Below, piece by piece: positions 7,156 through 12,179 of a stretch of DNA of 12,179 nt. This stretch comes from Atopobium sp. (GTDB taxonomy: Bacteria; Actinomycetota; Coriobacteriia; Coriobacteriales; Atopobiaceae). The DNA lies in assembly GCA_018376005.1 (NCBI GenBank), contig JAHACE010000082.1, forward strand, positions 1-12,179, in the 5' to 3' direction. Both the position numbers and the translations under genes were made by a program. The stretch's first letter is position 1. Each line of letters starts with the position of its first letter. The notes under the pieces are model-generated. The model saw nothing but the letters and a program-made list of their open reading frames with translations, had not been told where the DNA came from and did not search any database.

Positions 7156-8462
7156 GAAGTAACCTCCTTTTTATTGAGTAATCCATCTTTTATGGCGCGA
7201 TTGATAAAAGAAGGGATTTTTACAAAAAGCCAACTTCTTTTCTGTACGTCAAACGACACCACCTCTTGTACTTCGATTGATCCTGACGAAGACAAAGAAA
7301 TTTCTGAAACGCTGGTTACATATCGCTTTCCATCGGGAAATCTTTGAGACATAACTATCAAATCAAGTGCAGTTGCTATCTGCTGTTCTATAATTTCTGC
7401 AGGTAAGTCCATGCCAAAACGAGCCATTAACACCAGTCGTAATATTGCCTCTTGAGCAGTTCCAGCATGCAGCGTGGTCAGAGAACCATCGTGACCTGTA
7501 TTCATAGCCTGCAACATATCAATGCACTCTTCACCTCTTACCTCTCCTACTACAATGCGATCTGGCCTCATTCGAAGCGCATTTCTCACCAATGATCTAA
7601 TGGTTATTTCTCCTGTTCCTTCTATCGAAGCAGGACGAGCCTCTAGCCTGACAACATTTGGATGTGAATCAAACTTAAGTTCCGCTGAGTCTTCAATAGT
7701 GACAATTCTTTCAGACTTTGAAATTTCACATGAAAGTGCATTTAAAAGCGTAGTTTTGCCAGATCCCGTTCCTCCAACAACCGCGATTCCCTGTCTGCAT
7801 TTCACAGCCCAAGACAAAAATCTTGCAAGCCATTGAGGCAGTGATTTCATTTCCACTAGTCGGTCCAAAGAAGTAATTTTTCCGGTAAATCTTCGAATAG
7901 TTACTGAAGTGCCGTTCACTGCAACAGGACTTGCAACCGCATTGACACGGTCCCCATTCTCAAGACGAGCATCAACAATAGGACTTACTCTATCCAGTCT
8001 TCTTCCTAATGGAGACAAAATGCGATCCATAACAATCAAAATCTGCTCTTCTGAGTCAAAGACCGTTTTTGATTCAAAGAGCTCGCCGTTTTTCTCGTAA
8101 AACAAATTGTTGCAGCCGTTAATCATGATTTCAGTAACATCTTTATCATTCAGTAGTGGCTGAATTGGACCAAGACCACACACCTCATTAATTACTTGCT
8201 CAATTATTTCTTCATAGTTAACTGAACTAAAAAGCTCATCCTTCTCTTCATTAACAATTGCTTCACAGGTAACTCTTAATTCATCTCTTACTCGATCAAT
8301 ATCACTGCCTGTAATGAGAGAAGAAACTGTAGAAAGTCCTAATCGAGAAACAAGTTTTTCTTTTAACTTCTTTCTAGCCTTCTGAAACAGTTCTTTTTGA
8401 AGTTGTGAGTCATTCTCTTCTTGTGCCTCAATTTGCTTTACAACGCGTTCAAAGACAAGCAT
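7110..8462 (-). CDS. tadA: TadA/CpaF pilus assembly ATPase
   Basis: A 450-residue secretion ATPase of the T2SSE/CpaF family. The helical N-terminal domain (about 1-95) is followed by a second N-terminal domain with CGLGPIQPLLNDKDVTEIMING (about 95-116), then the catalytic core: Walker A GGTGSGKTT (230-238), Asp box IEDSAEL (256-262), Walker B region RPDRIVVGEVRGEE (299-312) and His box with GHDGSLTTLHAG (323-334). All key residues are present. TadA is a cytoplasmic hexamer that powers Flp pilus polymerisation. The ATG at 8462 overlaps the cpaE stop as TAATG, with AAGGAAG just upstream. The C-terminus (residues 436-450) overlaps tadB. The length is normal for CpaF. Confidence 0.96.
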   Translation of the reverse strand: MLVFERVVKQIEAQEENDSQLQKELFQKARKKLKEKLVSRLGLSTVSSLITGSDIDRVRDELRVTCEAIVNEEKDELFSSVNYEEIIEQVINEVCGLGPIQPLLNDKDVTEIMINGCNNLFYEKNGELFESKTVFDSEEQILIVMDRILSPLGRRLDRVSPIVDARLENGDRVNAVASPVAVNGTSVTIRRFTGKITSLDRLVEMKSLPQWLARFLSWAVKCRQGIAVVGGTGSGKTTLLNALSCEISKSERIVTIEDSAELKFDSHPNVVRLEARPASIEGTGEITIRSLVRNALRMRPDRIVVGEVRGEECIDMLQAMNTGHDGSLTTLHAGTAQEAILRLVLMARFGMDLPAEIIEQQIATALDLIVMSQRFPDGKRYVTSVSEISLSSSGSIEVQEVVSFDVQKRSWLFVKIPSFINRAIKDGLLNKKEVTSWMSLLPRSQEVLLE

Positions 8463-9436
8463 TAACTCACTTCCTTCTTCCTGTTAAACAAACTAAATGG
8501 CTTTTTCTCAGGAGTTGCTTGCAGGGCAATTTGAGCCTCGCGCAGTTGTGGAAGAATACCCAACTCGTTAAGAAAATGCGCAAGAACAAAAGAAACCGAC
8601 TGTGCAAATGAAGTTTCTTCTTGCAACAACACAGAAAGCTTTCCTTGCTGAATAAGCTCTTGAAATCCTGGTCCGCCTTCAAAAATCCTAAACATCTTTG
8701 CTGCTTCAAGACCAACCTCTGCTTTTCCAATAGAAAAGTCCTGTTTAACCCTTGGATTTGCTTTGTTTTCAAGTCGGATAATGCGAGTTCTTGCCACTCC
8801 AAGACGCACTGCAAGTCCACTTACTTTTGCTAAAGAGTTAATGCACGTAAGAGGGTTCTCTGAAACAATAACCAGCCTATCTGCGCATTGTGCTGCCTGA
8901 GCATAGCAATCTGTTGATGCCGTCGTAGTGTCTACGAGCACCAAATCAACCAAACCAGAAACAGCTTGAAGAAAATGACTCACGCAAGGAAATAGAAGCT
9001 CTGCCATTTCAGGTTTTACACAAGGACCAAAAAGATACAAATTTTTATGGATACAAGTTGCCTTTTCTAGAAGGCCCTCTTTTTCTGAAGGTACATCAGC
9101 AACAAGATCAGAGAAGTCTTTTGGCTGCCTAATTCCAAGCTTCTCAAAAGCATTTCCATAAGACAGGTCAAAATCAACTAACGCAACCTTCAAGCCCCAA
9201 GAAGAAGCAAGCAGTGCCATTGAAGAAACAAGCGTGGTCTTTCCCACTCCTCCTCTTCCTGAAGTGAACGTCAGAATCGGAGCTTTTAAAGTCTTATCAA
9301 GAGGAATAAGGGATTGTAGATAGGTATTTAGCTCTTGGATACTGGCAACATAATCTGAAGCTTCTGGTAAAGGCTGAGAAAGCCTGTCAGCCCCATCGCG
9401 GCTGCTAAATTTATATCCGAAACATCGGAGCCGGTA
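8462..9436 (-). CDS. cpaE: CpaE/TadZ ParA-like ATPase, C-terminal part after frameshift
   Basis: This frame holds the ATPase domain of a CpaE/TadZ protein: P-loop SGRGGVGKTT at 9262-9233, LVDFDLSYGNAF (the ParA switch-type Asp motif), LVLVDTTTAS, and a C-terminal basic tail. CpaE/TadZ proteins localise the pilus machine at the membrane or pole. The frame is open back to a stop at 9437-9439, but between there and the P-loop there is no ATG, GTG or TTG. The first such codon, GTG at 9247, encodes the Val within the P-loop, so starting there would destroy the nucleotide site. The upstream frame (9328-9606) supplies the missing N-terminus. Adding one base to the C4 run at 9391-9394 fuses them into a 381-residue protein, a normal CpaE length. 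It should be regarded as one disrupted gene, unless recoding operates. Confidence 0.8.
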   Translation of the reverse strand, partial: YRLRCFGYKFSSRDGADRLSQPLPEASDYVASIQELNTYLQSLIPLDKTLKAPILTFTSGRGGVGKTTLVSSMALLASSWGLKVALVDFDLSYGNAFEKLGIRQPKDFSDLVADVPSEKEGLLEKATCIHKNLYLFGPCVKPEMAELLFPCVSHFLQAVSGLVDLVLVDTTTASTDCYAQAAQCADRLVIVSENPLTCINSLAKVSGLAVRLGVARTRIIRLENKANPRVKQDFSIGKAEVGLEAAKMFRIFEGGPGFQELIQQGKLSVLLQEETSFAQSVSFVLAHFLNELGILPQLREAQIALQATPEKKPFSLFNRKKEVS

Positions 9437-9606
9437 TTACCAATTAAGACTGAATAATCCTGAGGAGTTGAACGAGCAACAATTGATCTAAGAGATGCTG
9501 CCGAATCTGTAAACTCACACCTATTACTGATACCTAAGTACGTAAGAATGGCTCCAATCTCAACGCGTGCGTCAAGACCTACGTATGAGATCCACTTTTC
9601 TAACAT
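9328..9606 (-). CDS. cpaE: CpaE/TadZ, N-terminal part ending at frameshift
   Basis: A 92-residue frame holding the receiver-like N-terminal domain of CpaE: a short strand-helix start, then DYSVLIGNTGSDVSDINLAAAM, typical of the final part of that domain. The matching sequence stops making sense after Met71; the remaining residues to the stop at 9328 overlap the P-loop frame and look spurious. The ATG at 9606 is chosen because AGGAGGT lies 8 bases upstream and it overlaps the cpaB stop as TGATG; a GTG at 9609 is possible. The continuation in the other frame (GADRLSQPLPEASDYV and onward) follows directly if one more G is present after Met71. Together with 8462-9436 this forms one frameshifted cpaE gene. 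Confidence 0.75.
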   Translation of the reverse strand: MLEKWISYVGLDARVEIGAILTYLGISNRCEFTDSAASLRSIVARSTPQDYSVLIGNTGSDVSDINLAAAMGLTGFLSLYQKLQIMLPVSKS

Positions 9607-10433
9607 CACGCTTCACCTCCTGGATTAGTAGACGAATCTGCTTGTGACGCACTGTTGCTGTTTTGGTCGGCTGTTGGAGAAACAGGGTTCTCTGGCTGCA
9701 TATCTTCACTTGCAGATGATGGGCTTGATTGATTTGTTGTGTCAGATAAATCTTTTGGGTTTTCTTCTTCAACGTAAGAATTGTTGTGTAGTAAGTCCTG
9801 AGCATTAATCTTTGATCCCGGAAGAGTAAAGCGGAGTGTTCCCCGAGCATATGCAGAAAGCACAGCAGGAACCTGTTCAGGAGTTAATCCAAGCGTTACA
9901 GAAGAAGAGGTGTAAAGAGTACCCTCGGTATCATCTGACAATACCACAATATCCGAGGCAATACAGGTAATAAGAGAATCGGTGACCTCATACGCTGCAA
10001 GTTTTGTACCAGCACTAAGCCTCTCAGCTAATCCGTACTTCTCGCCATGAGAAATAGTGAGACCAACAAGATTTTCTGGAATAGAAATCTGAGAGGCGAC
10101 TGATCGCAGATGAAGAGAAACAACAGGCATGCCAACTCCAATAACAGATGAAACCGTTCGACCCATAACACTTTCTGGATTAGTAATTGCACCCTCAGGA
10201 ATCAGATCAGAAATCCAGCTTTTTACCTGTGTATTAGAAGATGAGAGAGTTTCTCCGGGCTCTATTTGTTTTGTGGCCACCAAAATTGAAGTAAGTTCTC
10301 CGCCGTATTTTTGTATTGCTTCTGCTCGTGATTTCTCTGCATCTGCACGAACACTTTGTACATATGCAAAGAAACAAAAACTGGCCAAAAGTGCGCTTAA
10401 CACAGAAATTAAAATTCTTGTTTTCTTAGTCAC
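9606..10433 (-). CDS. cpaB: CpaB/RcpC-like Flp pilus assembly protein (SAF domain)
   Basis: A 275-residue protein. Residues about 5-25 form a membrane anchor or uncleaved signal. A SAF domain follows at about 45-105 (ILVATKQIEPGETLSSSN, then VMGRTVSSVIGVGMPVV), then the rest of the RcpC/CpaB core, and a long low-complexity tail (about 220-275) rich in Ser, Asn, Gln, Pro and Asp. CpaB acts outside the cytoplasmic membrane in Tad pilus assembly. In a Gram-positive it cannot serve a secretin and may bind the cell wall; the acidic, Ser-rich tail may be an extended linker. I chose GTG at 10433 because GGAGGGAGG lies 7 bases upstream; an ATG at 10451 would place that ribosome site inside the gene. 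It is the first gene of the tad operon. Confidence 0.88.
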   Translation of the reverse strand: MTKKTRILISVLSALLASFCFFAYVQSVRADAEKSRAEAIQKYGGELTSILVATKQIEPGETLSSSNTQVKSWISDLIPEGAITNPESVMGRTVSSVIGVGMPVVSLHLRSVASQISIPENLVGLTISHGEKYGLAERLSAGTKLAAYEVTDSLITCIASDIVVLSDDTEGTLYTSSSVTLGLTPEQVPAVLSAYARGTLRFTLPGSKINAQDLLHNNSYVEEENPKDLSDTTNQSSPSSASEDMQPENPVSPTADQNSNSASQADSSTNPGGEA

Positions 10434-10455
10434 TGTTTGTCCTCCCTCCATTTGC

Positions 10456-10468
10456 GATACAATGTATC
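10456..10468. promoter_or_regulatory. 13-base palindrome before cpaB ribosome site
   Basis: GATACA-A-TGTATC is a perfect inverted repeat with 6-base arms and a single central base. It ends about 7 bases upstream of the GGAGGG stretch that precedes cpaB. The size and symmetry suit a repressor operator in the untranslated leader, or a small mRNA hairpin near the ribosome site. No binding protein can be named. Confidence 0.3.
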
Positions 10469-10544
10469 CACAGGCAGCAACGACGCAATGAAAAATAGGT
10501 AATTTAAATTTTTATCTAATTTGATATATAAAAATTTTTAGAAA

Positions 10545-10550
10545 ATCATA
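10545..10550 (-). promoter_or_regulatory. candidate -10 element for the tad operon
   Basis: On the minus strand TATGAT (5 of 6 bases of TATAAT) is followed by a very AT-rich tract. The only -35-like hexamer, TTACAA, is 20 bases upstream, longer than usual. This is the best sigma-70-type candidate I see close to cpaB, but support is weak. Confidence 0.2.
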
Positions 10551-10563
10551 GCTGCTACATTTT

Positions 10564-10591
10564 TCAGAAATTGTAATGATTGATTTTCTGA
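10564..10591. repeat. inverted repeat upstream of the tad operon
   Basis: Perfect 7-base arms TCAGAAA (10564-10570) and TTTCTGA (10585-10591) separated by 14 bases, upstream of the candidate -10 for the tad operon. The spacing would place half-sites two helical turns apart (21 bases between equivalent points), which suits a dimeric activator, but chance occurrence in AT-rich DNA is possible. Confidence 0.25.
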
Positions 10592-10605
10592 GTGATTTCA
10601 TTGAC

Positions 10606-10657
10606 ATATAAAACGAGGGCTGACCCTCCCCATTACTGGGCGGGACCAACCCTCGTT
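10606..10657 (-). terminator. long hairpin followed by U-rich stretch (terminator or attenuator)
   Basis: Outer arms AACGAGGG (10612-10619) and CCCTCGTT (10650-10657) pair perfectly. Inside, CCC-CCC (10624-10630) pairs with GGG-GGG (10638-10644) around one mismatch. G-U pairs allow continued pairing between the two blocks only in the minus-strand RNA. The minus-strand transcript then reads UUUUAUAU. It is either a second terminator behind rsgA or, because an extended -10 lies just upstream, a leader hairpin. Confidence 0.5.
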
Positions 10658-10663
10658 AGTCGC

Positions 10664-10672
10664 AATATAGCA
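10664..10672 (-). promoter_or_regulatory. extended -10-like element
   Basis: On the minus strand this reads TGC-TATATT, an extended -10 (TGn plus 5 of 6 bases of TATAAT), with no good -35. The predicted start point, about 10657, would fall at the first base of the long hairpin at 10612-10657. It could drive a short RNA or a leader for the tad operon. Confidence 0.28.
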
Positions 10673-10692
10673 TATTTCCTGCTAGTTTAGCG

Positions 10693-10718
10693 AAAAACAC
10701 CCTAGACAAGCCAGGGTG
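10693..10718 (-). terminator. Rho-independent terminator of rsgA
   Basis: On the minus strand CACCCT (10718-10713) and AGGGTG (10703-10698) form a 6-base stem with a 9-base loop, directly followed by five U (10697-10693). It starts 19 bases after the rsgA stop, the standard distance, and should end the ATPase-rsgA transcript. Confidence 0.8.
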
Positions 10719-10736
10719 CTTAGAGGATTTACGCTG

Positions 10737-11819
10737 TTAAAGCTTAAAGCACAACATCAGGGTCAAGCGATTGCTGACTTTCTCGCATTTCTTTTGCCAC
10801 TGAGCAGCTTCAGAGATGTGTGGGAATATCTTCTGCAATCCCCTCTCATGGCCCACAATAGGCAAGCTTCTGAGTCCCGGCTCGTCCACAATAACACCAG
10901 CGTCAGGAAGCGCTACCATACGGCGAGCAACCGTTGTATGACGTCCCGCCTTATCAGACTCTCGAACTTCTCCCGTTTCAAGTGCTTCGTGTCCCAGAAG
11001 CGCGTTAAGAAGCGTAGATTTACCTGCACCCGATTCGCCAAGCACAATGGCCACGGAGCCGTAAGGAACAAGACTGCAAACAGCATCGATTCCCCACGCA
11101 GCTCCAAGCTTTTGAGCAGTCTGGGCAAGATCAGCAAGTGCATCGGTTTTCTCGCCCTCAAGCTTTGAAGCTGTGGCAACAATCTTTACCGTAGAGCCAA
11201 GAGCTGCGGTAACAGAAGAAATCTCTTGAGCCAAAAGCTCTGGTCCCGCTACATCTGACTTAGTAAGCACCACGGCACAGGCTGCACCACAATCTTTAGA
11301 AATAACCGCCGAGCGCACAATACGATCAGCCGAGATAGCCTCGCCATCCAAAGCCTGTACCACAAGCACAAGATCAACGTTTGCGGCCAAAGTCTGCTTT
11401 TGACCACGAGCTCCGCCCTTCCAGCGAGCAATATCGGTCTCTCGCGGCAGAATGGCCTCGATGATGCCCATATCGTGCGAGTCCGGAATGCGCGCGCATA
11501 CCCAGTCTCCAACGGCCACCGTGGAGTTCTGGCCCTTAGTCACGCGCGCGGCAAACTCAGCGCGAAACACCCCCTGCTCCGAAACAACCGCAGGAAATCC
11601 CCTATCCAAGCGGACCACGCAGGCCATAGTCATCGTCTGGCGAGAAACCCCTTGAGCTTCAAGCTCAGATACGACGTTTGCGTAAGCCTGCGTCTGAGCC
11701 GACGATGGAGTCAGTTGTTCAAACGCTGGAACATCCAGCAATGAAGAAAGGGCCGGCAGTGACCCTTGAGTCCTGCCGGCTCCTAGTTTCTTGGAACTTT
11801 TTGTACGCTTAGCGGACAA
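10737..11819 (-). CDS. rsgA: RsgA-type ribosome small-subunit GTPase lacking its zinc domain
   Basis: A 360-residue circularly permuted GTPase with an OB-fold (about 62-125), G4 LTKSD (185-189), P-loop GESGAGKST (261-269), GRHTT switch I (292-296) and G3 DEPG (312-315; usually DTPG). RsgA matures the 30S subunit. After FPHISEAAQ (332-340) the family normally has a zinc domain with three Cys and one His, then a helical end. Here only 20 unrelated residues follow and no such motif exists in any frame. A different frame (10797-10744) reads AKEMRESQQSLDPDVVL then stop, which looks like a normal RsgA end, suggesting an internal deletion that removed the zinc domain and shifted the frame. The start is TTG at 11819, supported by GGGAG 5 bases upstream; no other start exists near the N-terminus. 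It lies 14 bases behind the ATPase gene, so the two are probably cotranscribed. Confidence 0.88.
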   Translation of the reverse strand: MSAKRTKSSKKLGAGRTQGSLPALSSLLDVPAFEQLTPSSAQTQAYANVVSELEAQGVSRQTMTMACVVRLDRGFPAVVSEQGVFRAEFAARVTKGQNSTVAVGDWVCARIPDSHDMGIIEAILPRETDIARWKGGARGQKQTLAANVDLVLVVQALDGEAISADRIVRSAVISKDCGAACAVVLTKSDVAGPELLAQEISSVTAALGSTVKIVATASKLEGEKTDALADLAQTAQKLGAAWGIDAVCSLVPYGSVAIVLGESGAGKSTLLNALLGHEALETGEVRESDKAGRHTTVARRMVALPDAGVIVDEPGLRSLPIVGHERGLQKIFPHISEAAQWQKKCEKVSNRLTLMLCFKL

Positions 11820-11833
11820 GAGTGCTCCCTACC

Positions 11834-12179
11834 TTATGCTTTGTTTTTCTGCACAGAACGCATAACAGCCTTGTACAGCTCCATCAGAGGAATAATAGAT
11901 GCAGCTAAAAGCATTGCCATGGTGTACTCTTCAAAACCAATCTCAGCAAAGCCAAACGCCTGAGAAAGTGGTGTCTCAATTACCACAAAGGTGAGAATCA
12001 AAGACATAACAAAAGAACCCCACAGCCAAATGTTTTGGCTGGTTAGCTTAAAGATAGAACCACGCAGAGAACGCATGTTAAAGGAGTGGAACATCTCAAC
12101 CATAGAAAGCGTCAAGAATGCCATGGTCATACCCTCAACGCCAGCCTCTGGGTTAGTAATAACCTGTGAGATATCAAAG
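11834..12179 (-). CDS. P-type cation (Ca2+-type) transporting ATPase, C-terminal end
   Basis: The frame is open from the window edge to the TAA at 11834-11836 (114 residues visible); the N-terminus lies outside. The visible part is the C-terminal membrane domain. It begins within a cytoplasmic or loop stretch, then has a helix containing AFLTLSMVEMFHSFNMRS followed by SIF, the motif shared by SERCA/PMCA-like P2-type ATPases, then two more helices (about residues 48-66 and 86-104) and a short Lys/Asn-rich tail. This suits a calcium-transporting P-type ATPase, but the ion specificity residues lie outside the window. rsgA follows after 14 bases. Confidence 0.85.
   Translation of the reverse strand, partial: FDISQVITNPEAGVEGMTMAFLTLSMVEMFHSFNMRSLRGSIFKLTSQNIWLWGSFVMSLILTFVVIETPLSQAFGFAEIGFEEYTMAMLLAASIIPLMELYKAVMRSVQKNKA

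Larger units (their letters stand above)
10434..10736. other. non-coding leader/intergenic region between rsgA and cpaB
   Basis: About 300 bases with no plausible gene on either strand. From high to low coordinates on the minus strand it holds the rsgA terminator hairpin, an extended -10-like sequence, a second long hairpin, a 14-base-spaced inverted repeat, a strongly AT-rich tract (about 10500-10550) and a 13-base palindrome next to the cpaB ribosome site. The tad operon promoter should lie here. The region also separates two composition regimes: rsgA is clearly richer in GC than the tad genes. Confidence 0.7.

Noticed and set aside
6991..7347. Plus-strand open frame of 118 codons
   Set aside because: It lies antisense across the tadA/tadB junction, has no ribosome site and no protein-like composition; both minus-strand genes there are well supported.
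8467..8820. Alternative minus-strand frame of 117 codons
   Set aside because: It is an out-of-frame shadow of the cpaE ATPase part, Leu/Lys-biased with no domain features.
9245..9247. GTG at 9247 as a start for an independent ATPase gene
   Set aside because: It is the Val codon within the P-loop; starting there removes the glycines needed to bind nucleotide, and no ribosome site of the right spacing supports it beyond the Gly codons themselves.
10716..11168. Plus-strand open frame of 150 codons
   Set aside because: It is antisense to the rsgA GTPase core, starts within the rsgA terminator hairpin and resembles no family.
1..12179. tRNA, rRNA, CRISPR array, insertion sequence or transposase
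   Set aside because: I looked on both strands and saw no cloverleaf, rRNA-like stretch, regularly spaced repeat or transposase-like protein.

Overview
The window looks like chromosomal DNA from a low-to-moderate GC actinobacterium, most likely a Coriobacteriia member of the Atopobium/Lancefieldella/Olsenella type. This rests on a Tad pilus locus with no outer-membrane secretin, the style of the RsgA and TadG-like proteins, and the base composition. The taxonomic call is inference. Every convincing gene lies on the minus strand, so transcription runs from high to low coordinates.

Layout in transcription order. (1) 12179-11834 is the C-terminal end of a P-type Ca2+/cation-transporting ATPase. 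It is followed after 14 bases by rsgA (11819-10737), a ribosome-maturation GTPase that appears to have lost its C-terminal zinc domain. (2) 10736-10434 is non-coding. It holds a clear Rho-independent terminator for rsgA, a second long hairpin directly behind an extended -10-like sequence, an AT-rich tract and two inverted repeats. (3) 10433-5771 encodes the Tad/Flp assembly machine: cpaB (SAF domain), cpaE/tadZ (split by a frameshift), tadA/cpaF ATPase, tadB and tadC. (4) 5755-2152 encodes the pilus substrates: the Flp major pilin, an unrecognised membrane-anchored protein, a second Flp/TadE-like pseudopilin, TadE, a large TadG-like protein (split by one, perhaps two, frameshifts) and another TadE-like pseudopilin. 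(5) 2155-1504 encodes a DUF192 protein and a small zinc-ribbon protein that overlap unusually. (6) 1448-1 is a DUF2207 secreted/membrane protein running off the window.

How the genes fit together: TadA drives pilus assembly or retraction on the TadB/TadC inner-membrane platform, CpaE positions it, and CpaB is an envelope component. Flp is the fibre subunit, and the TadE/TadG-type proteins are minor pseudopilins. Four proteins carry a class III prepilin signal (Gly, then Glu at mature position 5), but no prepilin peptidase gene is in the window. Tight spacing and overlaps (TGATG, TAATG, ATGA) indicate one long translationally coupled operon.

The most notable signal is a cluster of reading-frame lesions: cpaE at a C4 run (9391-9394), tadG at T4 runs (3429-3432 and probably 2673-2676), a possible lost stop in the DUF192 gene (T3, 1816-1818), and loss of the RsgA zinc domain. 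This means either a decaying pilus locus, homopolymer errors in the assembly, or, for cpaE, possibly programmed -1 frameshifting at a slippery heptamer. Raw-read checks would decide.
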